64,000 nucleotides of DNA from Hemibagrus wyckioides (Eukaryota; Chordata; Actinopteri; Siluriformes; Bagridae). Position numbers and translations under genes: made by a program. Below, piece by piece: positions 1 through 12,956 of the stretch; the first letter of the stretch is position 1, and each line of letters opens with the position of its first letter. The DNA lies in NCBI RefSeq assembly GCF_019097595.1, contig NC_080722.1, forward strand, positions 22,545,130 to 22,609,129, read 5' to 3'. The notes beneath the pieces are model-generated. The model saw only the letters and a program-made list of their open reading frames with translations. It made no database searches and was not told where the DNA came from.

Positions 1-16
1 AATATCTATACTATAC

Positions 17-3000
17 CTCTTAAAAAGGAAGGAATGGATGGAACCCCAGAGCTTCGCTTTGAAGATACAGTGAATCTCTGAAGATCTTGACTTAAGGCAC
101 TACAAGGACATAATATCCATTACCCATTAATATCATTATTATCATACAACAGATGTAATGTAACATCATCTTGGGCATATTTTCTTAGACATTTAGTATA
201 TTCTTTGTACTTGCTAATTGTACTTCATTTTTGTACAAATCTGGACTCCATGATTTCCCATCACCCACAGTCACTATTGTGTGTTTATCTGATTACTGAT
301 CAGACACAAACAGTAAAGCACACACATTTTCCCAGACTAAGACAAACTCATTGCAGTGTTGCAGTTGGCATGGTGTACTGTTTTTTTAAGCGTGTAAAAC
401 AAGATATACAGAATTTAGTGCTCTAACTTGTAGCGCTGCTCTTTGATTCTGGTTTCGATACGCTTGCCAATGTCATCACACAGCTTGCTCATGGATTCAC
501 TGCGAGCTACATCAGGTCTGTAATCATTGGATGTCCCCTCAAAAAAGGAAATCTTCCTGCTTGTGTCATTCTGGGCACTGGACACTTCACATTGTATAGT
601 ACTGTCCTCTGGGGTAACAGAAAAAAGATGAAGGCTATATCAAACAGCTAAATTGGGTTGGATTTATGCACTATTAATATGGCTTGTAACAAAATCTAGT
701 TAGCATTGACGCTAGTTTTCATTAGCTTTAGTTTAGATACCTCTAGCACTGTTATTTGTTAAATATTACAGAACTTGTATTACTGTAGGACTTGCCTGAG
801 ACAAGAATGTGGTTTAACTGGCGAGAGCTCATCTCCTTGTGAAACTTGTGCTGTGCTGTGCACAGGCTGCAGAGGTACCTTGCAATTCTGGATTTCTCCA
901 TAAGAAAAGTGTGTTTCTTCTTACTGACGCTGCTGACAATTATGAATTTACGCTTCTGTCACATAGGAAAAGAACCAAATATTTATAAAAAAAAAAACAA
1001 AAAAACCCAAACAAACAAGCAAACAAAAAACATAGAATGTGATGTTATAGACAGATAAGGACTAAATGTGATATGTTATGACATCAAATGTTATTATATT
1101 CAATATCTCGTCTTACTGGAAATCATGTCCATATTTCTGATAGGGTGGACTTACAACTGCAAAGATATTGATAGTTTCTTCCCAGTGGAACCTAAATCTC
1201 ATGGTGTGGATGTGGTTTTTTACTTCATACACAGCAATGCCTTTGGCACACACCCCCAAGAGCAGCTCTCCTGCACAATGCATCTTTTCCTGGGCCACAT
1301 GATGAAAAAGTATACCATACTCCGGAAGCTGTTGGATGGCCTAGAGGTGTAAAAAACAAGAACAAAAACACTTTCAAATTCATGCACCCATCATCAAATT
1401 AGCTTAATCTTCTAATACAAATCAGGCACTCTCCATCTATCCATCAACACGGTCTCAGGGAACATGGAGCCTATCCCAGGGGACTCAGGGCACCAAGCAA
1501 GGGACACCCTGGACATTGTGCCAACCCATCACAGGTCACAATCATACACATTCACACACCCATTCACACACTACAGGGAGGAAACTGAAGTACCCAGAGG
1601 AAACTCTCAAAGCACACGGAGGACATGCACACATAGGATGGAGGTGGAAACTGTCCCTTTGTTCTAAGGATCAATTTTTATCATGAGCAGATATCATGGA
1701 AAGCTACTAGGTGGTCCAATTGTGGACATCAGATGCTGTCCAGTAAACTGAAATCATTGTTCAGAGATTTAATTTACACATTTTTAAAGCACAGCTAAGA
1801 GGAATATGTGCTTATTACACCAGAACTCTGTGCAGAAAAGACAGCATAATTATAGATATAGAATAAAAGAAAAGTGTGATTTACCTTCAGGAATTCTAGC
1901 TCAGACTCCTCAGCAGTCATATTCGCATTATTAGCATGTAATTGTAGTAACTCTTGTTTCAGGCAAGGCAGGGACATTTTCTCCATCATGCTTTTAGGGA
2001 TGTAGTGCTCAGGCTGATAGTACTCCCTCCCATACAGCTAAAAACAGATAGACAAATGTTGTTGGATATTTGGATATACAAATTCTAAAACTTTGACCAT
2101 CCATTTCCATTTTGAATGTGGCACACATCCAATGCTTCTTTACATTGGGATGGAGAGCCTGGACTCAGGGCACAAGGTGGAGGGGATACCCTGAATGGGT
2201 TGCCAACCCTTCAAAGAGCAAAGTTGCACTCTCTCATATAGGACATTTTGTTAGCAATTTAGCCTACCACACATACTCCATGCACCTAGGGCAGAGATGG
2301 AAACCCCCAACCCCAGAGTTAAGATGCAATTGTGTTAACCACTAAGCCAATATAAACCCCTATTGCTTCCACACTCAAGCAGTTCCTAGGCTGTGGTGGG
2401 ACATATCATCAGCGACATCACCTGAAGTCATCAGGTGTTTGGGGTCTTTCTACATCATATCTCTTTCTTAGGTGTTCCCGTTGGGACCCCAGTTTGTACC
2501 CCATCTGCATCAGCCCTCTTTATTTAACGCCACTTGGAGACTCTTTCTGTTGCCTCTATGGTGGCCATAACAGCACCAAGCCCTGCCTCTAACTTTCCCC
2601 ACTGGTATTTGACCTTCCATTGGCCTTTTCAATGCAGTCTTCTCAAGTTACTGTCAGTTCAATCATGAATAAGCTGTTTTAAGATCTTTCAATAACAAGT
2701 CAGATTGTCAGGCCCTTAGAGATGGTTGTAAAAATCTACACAAAGGATATAACATCCTTAATTTACAGTTTGGCAATACCTCAGGCAAAATGTCACCAAA
2801 TTCAGCTTGCAAAGCCAAAGCACTGAGGAACAGGCCAGTCTCTTCAGTATAGGGCAGTCTGTCTTCAAGAATATCCCTCCTGAGCTGTAGGTAGTACTGG
2901 TGTCGTGTCATCTTGTGTCTGCCAAAATAATAAAATCATAATGATACCCAGGTTGATGGAATTTTTTTGAGACTGAAAACAAGGAGTAGGTGTTCATTTT

Positions 3001-3977
3001 TGTGCCTTTAAGACAAATTATAGCTGCAGTGAAAACACAGCCAGTCTTTCACTTGCCCCTAAAACAACCCCACCACTTAAAAGTAAGTATGTTCAAATTA
3101 CACATGCCATGTGATCTGCCTTTTAGTGGGAAGACACAGATTCAATATATAGCAATATTTACAACTAGTTCATTGAATGTTCATTATAGGGCAATATGGA
3201 TATAACAAACTACACCTTTAAGTGAGAAAGGTAACATACAAAAGTAGACTGACGTCACTGATGAAAAATTTTATTCTGACATGCAGGACAAACGTAGACG
3301 TGGGTACTTTTTTCCAGCTCTCTGGGGCAATTTTAGAAATTTTGGTGTCATTATCCAGAAAGAAGAATTCTTTAGCTGTAGATATAAGAACCATAAATTA
3401 GTAGAAAATAATCTGTAATCTGACATTGATACTATAACCATGATTACTGTGACATAAAACAGAGATGCTTTGGGGGAAAAATAGTAAATATATATCCGTG
3501 GGAACAGATTTTGTAGAAATGACATTAGCACACACTGTTGTCAGTGTAGGCAAGGCCAAAGTAGAAGTGCTCCACCATTTTTGAATGGGCAATAATCATA
3601 TCAAACACATTCCCTCCTCTAGTCTTGACATCACACTTGACTAGGATGGTCTGTCCATTTGGCATAATCACTCTCACGTCCCTTTGTGTTGAACATGATT
3701 TCCCTTTCTTTGACTACAGAAAGAAAAGACAGCAGACAGGAAAAGAAACAATAAAGGAGGTGGTTGACTGACATAATAGACTGCACCAAACGATCTACTG
3801 TTGAATAACATCTATTCGACGGTGTTTTGTTGTTAATGGCTCTTAATGAGAATCAAACTCACCACAATGGAACTTGGCAGCTCCAAAGTAATAAATGGCT
3901 CATCCAAAATTCGAACAAACTCTGGGCTGAAGTTCTACGAAAGAGACACAGCATCTTAATGATGTCATTTTTGTACT

Positions 3978-4024
<47 letters not shown>

Positions 4025-7000
4025 TCCGTAAAAGAACGTTCCGTATGGCAACTCTTTTCATCTAGTCTTTTCCAGATCACTAAGCTGCTTTACAGAAATA
4101 AAGGTCTAGATCTTGATCATTAATGTGACAATGGCAAGTAAAAACTCTCTGAGAAGAAAGGAAGAAGAAACCTTGAGAGAAACCAGACCCAAAGAAGTAA
4201 AGTATTATTTTCTGTGTGACAACGTGTTGGGAGATTTTGGTAATTACAGTAAACTGGATACAGTGAAATGGGAAAGTATGAAATGCATCAAAATTCCTAT
4301 AATTCCAATAGTCATGGCTGGAAAAATGCAAAAACAGGCAACTATACGAGAACTATATAAGAATCGGAATATAATAGGAATCTAATTTACAATAAAAATC
4401 AAAATCTGAGTAAGATTGAGATGACAAAACAGGGAGAAAAGGGGTTTAAAAATAAGGCAACAGAGACTTCGGGAGACTTTTTTTTATTCTTAACTGGAAA
4501 GCAGTTCACCTTGACCTTTCTTTCACTGAGACTGAGTGACGAGTCAAATGACTGGTCTGATCTATCATTAAGCTGCCTTTGGATGTCAAGGTATGCACTG
4601 CTGGTGCTTCCTCTGTGATGGGATGGATGGGAGATTCTAGAACATAAAACAGACTTACAGTTACTTCACTGACTTCACATAATGCCCAGTGTAATATGGT
4701 TTGTAAGAGAGCTATTAATCAGGTAGGTTAAAATTACATCAAGACTGATCTGGTGGACGTATACAGTGGACTATTTACCTGTTATTTTCAGCCTGGAATG
4801 TGTGGGATGGTGAACTGACTGCTTTTGGGATGCAAGCAGAATTCTCAGTGTAGCCTCCTATTGCAAAGTAAATCTTATTATATATAATTTATTTAATAAA
4901 TTTTTGGTTTTGATTTAAGATAAGCCAAACTATCAGGTGGCTATTAAAATAAGAGTCCTACCTCGAAGTTTGTGCCTAATCAACTGACTCCTATCTGTTA
5001 TTGATCTGTTAGCCAACACATTCTCTGCCTGGAAAACACAATAATTATCATTTTATTAGGATTAAAAAAAATACAATATAGATGTATCTTGCTTCATTAC
5101 TATTATTAATAGCCTGTAAATTTCCTGTAAAATCTGAGAGTATCTGCATCAGGAAATTACTGTAGTTTAATGTAAATAATTGGAAGATTATTACAGCAAC
5201 TACACAACTGCTGTGTCTGTAGCTGCTTGAGGAGGCATATGTTACTTAATGTCAGATGAAGTTTGATTTGAGACATACAGAAAAACTGAAGAATAGAAGG
5301 AATAAAACATGACAGGGAATGCTATTAAAAGAAATGTGGCCTGAAACAAACTAGAGCTACTGTTTATTATTATTTTCGTATAACAGTTTTTCTTTTCATC
5401 TTCATCTTTTATCACAGCAATTTGTGAATTGCAAATCCATTAAAGACCACTAAAGACCATCATGTCATACATTTTGTATTGGAGACTTTTCCGTGTTTAA
5501 CTTTACATCTTTACTTCTGACTCCTTACAAAATGCATATCACACATTTCAATTACATACATTTCTGTAATCTGTTTATGTATCGGCAGACAGCCAACAAA
5601 AATCTGATCCAGACAGGAGACCAGCTGATACCAGACAAACAAAATGAAGCTTTCATTTGGTGAAAGCAGACTTACTGGGTGCTGTAGAACATCCTGGACC
5701 AGCTGTTTCATGGTTCTCTCTGGAGGAGGAAGGAGAGCATTGTTTTGGTGCTGCTCACATTGCTGCAGCACCCCTTGTAGATTCGGACGTCGATGAGACT
5801 CTTCTTCACACATGCTTAGTAGAAGGCTGTTCAAGTGGTCAGTAAGCTGGACAGGCTTCAGGACAGAAGAGCATTATTAGTAGGAATAACATATGTCATT
5901 CAAATAGGTTTAGAATTTGGAAACCATAGCATTTTTTCACCAGAAATTGAAATAATGGTTAAAGCTGCAAAGATTGATGAAACATTGGCAACTCACCTGA
6001 TTTGGAGGAAGCTGATAATCTACAGTCCAATACAGAGTCATTCCCAGAGAGTAAATTAGCATCTAGAAACAAAAAAGTAATATATTTGGATTGCAATTGC
6101 AACTATTGCTAATACCATTAATTAGCCCTCTTATGGCACAGTAAGAGACATGGTTGATCATGGTTGACCCTCTATCCTCTAGAGGTCCCCCATGTTGATT
6201 TCCAAGGTTATTAACCACTTCCACCTGCTAAATATTACTTCCTTTGTTTGTAAACAATTCTAGCAGTGGACAAATGGATTATCTGTTTGCTCTGCATGCT
6301 TGGTTTGGGATTTCTTAATATAAGGCATCTACATCAGATTATTTGCTCCAAAAAAAAAAAAAGATTTGAGGTAGAATATTTTGGACTTTTTTGCGGAACC
6401 TCAGGGCACAAGGAGGGGGGCTAACCCAGGGCAGGGCACAAACTCATGCTCATACACTAGAAACAATGTCTTTAGACTATAGAAGGAAATCAAAGTGCCC
6501 CCTTTGGAGTAAATCATGAAGTACAAAGAAATCATGCAAACTCTCCACACACTGGGTGGAGGTAGGAATTGCATAAATGACAAAAAAATGACCAATAATA
6601 TACCTCTAAGTTTAGTATGTTTTGGTTTAAGCAGAATAGACATATTGGCCAATATTCTTATTAAACCTCTAATATCATGACTAGGCACTGCACATATGTC
6701 CATAACTCTGCCAAGTCCGTCTTTTTATAGCTAGATATGTTATAATGTTTTAGATCTAACTTTCCGAAAAATGTTTCCCAGCCTGGAACTTTGGCTTATC
6801 CTCTGGGAGACTATCACATCCTGGATAGCTCACCTTCTCTACAGCCTCTTTGCTGGAAGAAGACTGAGCCACTGTCATCTCAGGAGAGGTGAAGGAGGTC
6901 ACGTTGTCAGTGCGGCCACAGGTTTTGAAGGCAACGCTGCCACTAGGTGAGATCAGAATGGAGCCTGGGCTAATAACACTGCACAGGTTACCAGGACCTG

Positions 7001-7510
7001 GAGAGTTTAAGACAGTAAACAACAGCAGGGGAATATTTGGTGGCTAATCTTGGTATGCTAAAAATGAAATAATGTATGGGGTCAAGACGGTAGGGCTGCA
7101 TATTGATAATTGTATTGTTTTCCTGCAATGAGATGATCCAATAATAAAGCCTAATTTAGGGTTGCTAAGTTGCGCTAACCCAATGAGTTTATAAGATAAA
7201 GTGAAAGAAATACAGAATGTTTGAGTAATGCTTTGGTAAAATGGCAGCTTGGTTTTCAATTGGGTTAAATCAAAGGTAAGTAATTTTTTTATCCTATTAT
7301 ATGTACTGTTTAGTTATTTTATGCAAGTTGCTATATAGACAAATATGCATTCTAATTTTTAAATCTTCATGTGCATCCTAGTACCTTTATCTGAGATGTT
7401 TGTTAAGGTTTCTGCTGCAGTGATGAGGATTGCCCACACCTCATCCTCGTCCAGAGCGGACCCTCGGACTTCCAGCACCTCTAACAGGCTCACAAAAGTA
7501 CTCATCCTTT
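17..7510 (-). CDS. frmpd2: FERM and PDZ domain-containing protein 2, N-terminal (KIND + FERM) part; continues beyond left edge
   Basis: FRMPD2 is a scaffold of basolateral membranes and postsynaptic sites, related to the N-terminus of the phosphatase PTPN13. Exons read on the minus strand: 7510-7385 (ATG at 7505), 6997-6834, 6062-5997, 5855-5676, 5028-4962, 4610-4510, 3934-3863, 3713-3536, 3375-3240, 2918-2780, 2037-1885, 1340-1155, 955-796, 608-428 and 99-17. All joins keep phase, giving about 662 residues in the window. Residues 1-177 form a KIND domain (e.g. [23 protein letters not shown]). Residues 258-574 form the FERM domain, with [15 protein letters not shown] in lobe F1, [12 protein letters not shown] in F2, and the F3 end [16 protein letters not shown]. 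The PDZ domains expected after the FERM would lie left of the window. The last two exons are less sure: the donor of 608-428 is weak (GTTAGA), and without splicing there the frame stops at 415. The 955-796 exon uses a GC donor. Confidence 0.9.
415..427 (-). other. frmpd2: Possible alternative 3' end of frmpd2 (stop just past a weak splice donor)
   Basis: If the GTTAGA donor at 427-422 is not used, the frame continues four codons (through LEH) to TAA at 417-415. This would give a 638-residue KIND-FERM protein with no PDZ domain. No AATAAA is visible on the minus strand between here and the left edge, so polyadenylation of this form is not supported within the window. Confidence 0.3.
1435..1665 (+). 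repeat. Dispersed fish repeat ('ggagcctatcccagggga' family), copy 1
   Basis: This stretch carries the recurring order of phrases seen in at least five places in the window: a CATCCATC-like start, GGAGCCTATCCCAGG, GGGACACCCTGGAC, CCAACCCATCACAGG, CATTCACACAC, then GGAGGAAACTGAAGTACCCAGAGG and ACACGGAGGACATGCACA. The same phrases are scattered widely in teleost genomes. I do not assign a transposon class. It sits in a frmpd2 intron. Confidence 0.7.
2098..2345 (+). repeat. Dispersed fish repeat (same family), degraded copy 2
   Basis: It shares GGAGAGCCTGGACTCAGGGCACAAGG, a GGGATACCCTGAATGGGTTGCCAACCC block, and the 3' landmark TGTGTTAACCACTAAGCC with the other copies. It lies in the frmpd2 intron between 2037 and 2780, and no coding potential is supported. 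Confidence 0.55.
3979..4024 (+). repeat. (AAT)n microsatellite
   Basis: An uninterrupted run of about 15 AAT units lies in the frmpd2 intron just past the exon at 3934-3863. Translated, it reads as poly-Asn or poly-Leu, which is an artefact. Confidence 0.95.
6380..6560 (+). repeat. Degraded dispersed repeat (probable copy of the 'ggagcctatccc' family)
   Basis: CCTCAGGGCACAAGG, AACCCAGGGCAGGGCAC, CATACACTAGA and a following CTTTAGACTATAGAAGGAAATC occur in the family order but are strongly diverged. It is intronic in frmpd2. Confidence 0.4.
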
Positions 7511-9672
7511 CTGCAAACGTCGATTGATTGTTGGAACAGATTTATCTAGACTAAAAAGCATAAATGTTGTTTAGTCTGAGCTAGAAAACATCCTTATCTA
7601 TCACATTCAATTAAAAAGGTTTATTTTCTGTAGTTATTGTTATAGTTGTATGTAGTTGTAGACTTATTTCTGTATAGTAATGTCTATGTATACTTCTTCC
7701 AGAAAAAGATTTTAAATAAATGATATAAAACACATTTCATATGTTAAGAGGGCACCCCAAAGCTTGATGTTCCCATTTAAAACACATTTGAAACACATTT
7801 AGGTCAATGTATAATAAGAAAAGTGTCCGGAAATTACTGACTAATTAATGACTTATTACTTTTAAGAACAAACAGAAAAGAACTGGGCTATTGCATTCTC
7901 AGCATGGCTGTTTGAGTAAGATCTATTTATTAAAGTTATTCAAATTGTTAAAAAAAAAAGCAATGCTATATATATATAAAATACGATTATGTTCTATTAC
8001 TACTCACAAATGATGTTTTCTGTTGTAGGTCCTTCAGGTTGTCTGGGAAGTAATCCTCTCAAGCATGTAATGAGGTAAATCTCACATACTTTCTGGTATT
8101 TATAAAGATTTCACCAGAATTCTCTTCTTATGGATAAAATAATCTGATGAAAATCTTATGAATTAATCAGGCTTTAGACTTAAAGCATGTGTGGGTGTGT
8201 ATGATTTATTCGTTGCCTGTTTCTTATTAATATGCTGGAAAGTTCTTCATTCGTTCGTTCTGTTCTTAGATGCACAGACATAAGAACTTAATTGTATTAC
8301 CAGCGAGGATAACCAATCAAAGAGGCAAGGCTCTAGCGTGGGTGTGTTTGGTAATCTGACCAAACACCTTAATGTGAATTCCAGCAGTGTGGCATTTCCA
8401 CAAGCTTTACAAAAAGTTTTCCTAACAACCTGCAGTCTTAAAAAAGAAATTGATGTATTGTAGAAAGTTCAGTTCGGAGAAGTGGGGGGTGTCAAAGAAT
8501 GGGAGAAACAAATCTAGTGTGGCAAAGAAAATGATACTTAATTTGTAGTCCCCTGCTGGAAAATCCAACCTGGTCTGACCATATACCATCCAAAACAGCT
8601 GGTAACTGCTGGTAGAAATGAAAGTCAAGGGCTTTTCACACCTGAAATAGTGCATCTTGTGTATGGGATCTTGTTTCAGGTTTCATACTGTACCTAGGTT
8701 GAACAATTAATCCTGACGTTTCACACTGTACATTCTTAACCCCCTTGGTTCTTATTTGCATATTTGTGCTGTCAACAACCCTGATTGGATAAATACAGCG
8801 TGTAACCTCTTTAAATAATGGTTTGTAATTTCCATCAATGAGAAAAAAAATGTTGCCACATAAATACTCTTTGGCTTTTTTTTTTTTAGCTCCCTGAGAT
8901 GCATGAAAGGCAAGAAAACAAAGATAAAATTCTTTTCTGACCATAAACATATATGAAAAAAAAGTTTGTCTTCAATGGGCACCAATTTTTCCCCTCAGCC
9001 CTGTTTACACAGCACACTGGATTTCTGTAACTGCATAAAGGCATACTCTGTTTAATTTCTGATTGGGTGTCTGTTACTAAGCATCTAGCCATAACATTCT
9101 GTTGTACACGTTTAGCAATGTAGGATTAACAACACTGTAAAAGTTTCAGAGCAGGGTGCTATAACGATAATAACTTAGTGTTAAGTGCAGCCTGAAAATC
9201 CCTTCTGTCTCTGAAGTACCATTACTAATGCTACCTGTCATTTAAAGAAAAGCACACACTAGTTCAGACAATGTATTTATCAGTTCAGTGAAGGAATAAG
9301 GAGGCTGGATAATAGCAAAAGATGATCTACCAGTTTTACTGGCTCGCCTTGTGTTTTGGCAGCTGGTCAGACCAAACTGGATTTTGTTTAAGCAGGGTTG
9401 ACCGTATTATCTTGCAACTGCCACTCTGCCCTTTTACTGTAATATTTAGTATCTGTGTATTATGGGATTTAAGTCCCAATGACCAACTCCTGGACACTTT
9501 ACTGCAGAGTCTAACCTAAACTGCGCACTTTAGAAGCTGGATGAATATGTTATACATATAATATGTATAATAATTGTAATAAGTGTTACTTTACATGCAT
9601 TTATTTTACAAGTATCTTTATAGAGATACCTTAAAGATACATTAGATTACTGTGGATGGTACCACTTAGAAA
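7511..9672. other. Upstream flank of frmpd2; no gene recognised
   Basis: An acceptor-like TTTGCAG lies directly before the frmpd2 coding exon, so one or more 5' noncoding exons should lie in this stretch or further right, but I could not place them. Open frames in 8.4-9.5 kb are short, have no recognisable domain and are interrupted by A/T homopolymers. The sequence is otherwise AT-rich, single-copy-looking DNA. Confidence 0.5.
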
Positions 9673-10199
9673 CAGATCAGGCATAACATTATGAGCAGTG
9701 ATAGGCGAAATGAATAACACTAATTACCTCCTTATCATGGCACCTGTTAGTGGGTGGGATATATTAGGCAGCAAGTGAACATTTTATTCTCAAAGTTGAT
9801 GTGTTAGAAGCAGGAAAAATTAGCAAGAGTAAGGATTTGAGCGAGTTTGAAGGGCCAAATTGTGATGGCTTGATCAGAGCATCTCCAAAACTCCTGGGGT
9901 GTTCCCGGACTGCTGTGGTCAGTATCTATCAAAAGTGGTCCAAAGAAGGAACAGTGGTAAACCAGTGACAGGGTCATGGGTGGCCAAGGCTCATAAGATG
10001 CGTGTGGGGAGCGAAGGCTGGCTTGTGTGGTTTGAACCAACAGATGAGCTACTGTTGCTCAAACTACTGAAGAAGTTAATGCTGGTTTTGATAGAAAGGT
10101 GTCAGAATACACAGTGCATGATGGCTCAGGTCTGTTTTGGCAGTAAAAGGGGGACCAACACAATATTTGGCAGGTAGTCATAATGTTATGCCTGGTGAG
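9673..10199 (+). mobile_element. Tc1-like element, internally deleted (about 0.53 kb), family 'GGCATAACATTATG'
   Basis: The left end reads GATCAGGCATAACATTATGA and the right end GTAGTCATAATGTTATGCCT. These are inverted relative to each other and match the ends at 23920 and the right end at 37146. Inside are GTTTGAAGGGCCAAATTGTG and GTGGTCCAAAGAAGGAACAG, remnants of the 5' transposase region, joined directly to the 3' phrase GGGACCAACACAATATTTGG. The catalytic part is missing, so the copy is non-autonomous. Confidence 0.8.
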
Positions 10200-10839
10200 T
10201 GTATACGTTTCTGTAAAGCTTTTTTTTAAAAAAAAAAAAAAAGTACACATGTGAACATTGACAGTATAACCGAAAAATATGCATCTACCGAGTTGCTCAA
10301 TGAAAATCCCCCTACACATACATTATAGTTTGTCCCAAATCAGTGTCACCAATATCAACTGATATTCTTTTGTCTTCTTCTTTAATGTTTTAGACACAAT
10401 ACTTCACAAAGGGTACATCATTCAACCAACAATTACTGTAGGGTCTGTACATTTTCAATTTTCCATGCTAGGATAATCTTAGAATGAAAACTCACTGTAT
10501 TCATGAAGCTTTACATAGTAACTATTATTTTAACAAGAAGGATATTACCAAGGAATTTACCAAAATGTTTATTATTGCTGAATTTGCATTAGACTTTTAT
10601 ACTAAAGAATGGCATGAAAACAAGATTAAATAAAATAATAGACAGATATTATTCAAAAGTGTTGTCTTAAATTTATATGCAAATATATGTATAATCAAAC
10701 AGACAATTGCATAAATAAATGTACGTTTCCTAAAGTTCCAATACAAAAAAAAAAAAAAACATCAGCTGATTACATCTATCCTTTTATCTATTGTTTTCTA
10801 AAATTAACCCACCTGTTACATTTGCAGTCGCAACAATGC
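10200..10839. other. No gene or clear repeat recognised
   Basis: AT-rich DNA with two A-tracts (about 10230-10243 and 10745-10759). No conserved frame or splice-flanked exon was found. Confidence 0.5.
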
Positions 10840-11080
10840 CAACCATGGGCGCAAAAGCACAGAAACTGCCTACGTCACCACCACGCACGATTGGATGACG
10901 TATTACGCAAGTTACAGATCCTGGCCTGGGGAAGGAAGGAAACGCAGCGGGCTTCAGGGTTTGCGGCTCAAAGCGGAAAATAGCTGGAATACTACATTAT
11001 TTCCTTGTGTCTATCCAGAGAAGCAGTAGAGCATATTTGTCTGAACGCGGACCTTCTTGAATATCTTTGAGAGTGTAAGT
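10840..11080 (+). promoter_or_regulatory. mapk8: Candidate mapk8 promoter / first noncoding exon region
   Basis: Base composition changes to GC- and CpG-richer here. Visible sites are TACGTCAC (10871), an inverted CCAAT box ATTGG (10890-10894), TGACGTAT (10896-10903) and TTACGCAA (10903-10910). These fit CRE/ATF, NF-Y and C/EBP-ATF elements. A GTAAGT-type donor follows near 11074. The mapk8 exon holding the ATG begins at an acceptor (15655), so an upstream noncoding exon must exist and this is the best place for it. The region could equally serve frmpd2 on the other strand. This is inferred; no transcript evidence is available. Confidence 0.35.
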
Positions 11081-12922
11081 AGGCATGGTATGTTTTTTAG
11101 GACTTTGGGGAAGGGTATTAGGCTCCGTTGTTGCAGTAGACATAGGCTGAATCCCAAATGGCTCCTTATTTCCTATATAAGTGCACTATACCAGGTTTCA
11201 TATAATGGCTTCTGCTCTCACAGTGCACGAGCTGTAAGTCCATTAGGAAGCTATTTGGAATTGGGCCACAATAAAACCTTGTAACCTGGCGGTTTAGCCA
11301 AACAGGCTCGAAAGTGTCAAAATATGTTGCACAGCGTCTGTCTCCCGCTAACATTAACGTAAAGTAGCATAGAATGAGGAACTTTACACGTCCATATCCA
11401 GTATTTTCTTCTTTATTTTGTTCATTTACTCAAGGCGTTGCGAGTCAGAACTCAGAGAGTTCATCCCCAACATGGCTACTAATCTGCTAAGTGTGAGTTA
11501 TTTAGTAACGGAATGTAACGTTACGTTTTGTGTTATAGTTGGGCAGAGTGAAAATTGGGGTAAATCTGTACACTGCCCCAAAATGCTAAAGTAGCTAAAA
11601 GACAAGAAAAAAAAAACAAGAAATCAAGAGCAAAACAGGCCACCTGAGAGCTCTCTGGCCAGCTAGGGATGTGAAATGCACACACAACTTGAAATGTTGA
11701 GGTTTTGCTTCATTTTTTTCCCCCGAGCACCAACTGCATTTGCGTCTAAACTTTGTTGTTGACAACATTATACCTCTGTTTTTTATGTTAATCAAGTGTA
11801 TCTGCAGTTAGGAAGACAGTGACACAAGACAGTAGTGTCATCATTGTAGACTGGCAGAAAATTTCCGTTCATTCATGCAGGCCTGCAGATTCCCAGTGGG
11901 ACACCAGGCCATCGTAGGGAACCAAGCACACTGGGCACGTTTACTGTGGTCTAAATCCATGTGTGATTGTTCCTGTCCCCCTGCAGCATTTGTCTGGTTT
12001 CCACTAGATTCTATCAAACCCCTTTGCATTCATCTTACATCATTACAAATGTGATTTTTTTTTAAAAATATATATTTTGGTGTAATTATGGACAGTAAAA
12101 CATAACTCTTCTGTGTCCTACAACATTCCCCTCCCACTCATGCTACACGTGTGTTGTGGAAACTAATGATGCCATCATCGGCTAAAACACTTGTACAGGT
12201 TAGTTTCATTCCTGAACAAGTGCAGACCCGAGTACGTTCACATTCACAGAAGTCGCGGCACGGTTCCAGTACAACCGAGCTGGCACCTCCTTCTACATGT
12301 GGTCTTGGGTTTGGTACTGCCATGCACTTGACAGCTTTCACTTTACTGTTTTTTTTCTTTCTTTAATGCAAACTGCACTGTGTTTCAGACCAAACTGACA
12401 GCGTGAAAGCCCCAGCATTACTCTTACATCTAAGTGTGTGTTTTTGGGAGGAAACCAGAGATCAATGAGTGAACCCCCACACAGAGCATGCAAATCTGTG
12501 AGAGAGCAGTGCTACCTATCATAGTCTCAATTGTCTTACTAGATTATATCACATCAATTTAGGCATAGCATAGTTTTTTTTTTACAACCAGGCTAAAGTG
12601 ATTTCAAAACATGGTTAAAGGATCTCTTTGCACCTTTTGGAATCCCAGGTTGCAGCACACTGTGTGACTGTGACTGTAATGCAGGAGTAGCACAGTGCAA
12701 TACAGTACTTTACATTGCATTTGCAATAGAGTTTTCTCCCTGAAGGTCATGTGATCTTATTGTGATGATTCGAGTGATAAAGTTGGCCTGCTGTCAGTGG
12801 AATGGAGTGGAGATTTCATGAATGTATTTTTTTCTGTAATTATTAGATGCTTTTTATTTGAAGTGACTTAAAGATAAGGTTGAATCAAATCAGAGCTGTT
12901 AGGGGAACATTTTTGCACAATG

Positions 12923-12925
<3 letters not shown>
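11081..12925. other. Presumed mapk8 intron 1, proximal part; nothing recognised
   Basis: No exon with conserved coding sequence was found. A second CpG-containing patch near 11.43-11.50 kb ends in CTGCTAAGTGTGAG and could be an alternative noncoding first exon, but support is weak. Confidence 0.4.

Positions 12926-12953
<28 letters not shown>
12926..12953 (+). repeat. (AG)n microsatellite
   Basis: About 14 uninterrupted AG units. Confidence 0.95.

Positions 12954-12956
<3 letters not shown>

Noticed and set aside
3827..4123. Poly-Asn protein-like frame
   Set aside because: Generated by the (AAT)n microsatellite and overlapping frmpd2 exon 3934-3863 on the other strand.
17..7510. Assignment of the left gene to ptpn13 instead of frmpd2
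   Set aside because: KIND-FERM heads are similar, but the neighbours mapk8, arhgap22 and lrrc18 match the FRMPD2 locus. ptpn13 would be expected beside mapk10 and arhgap24.
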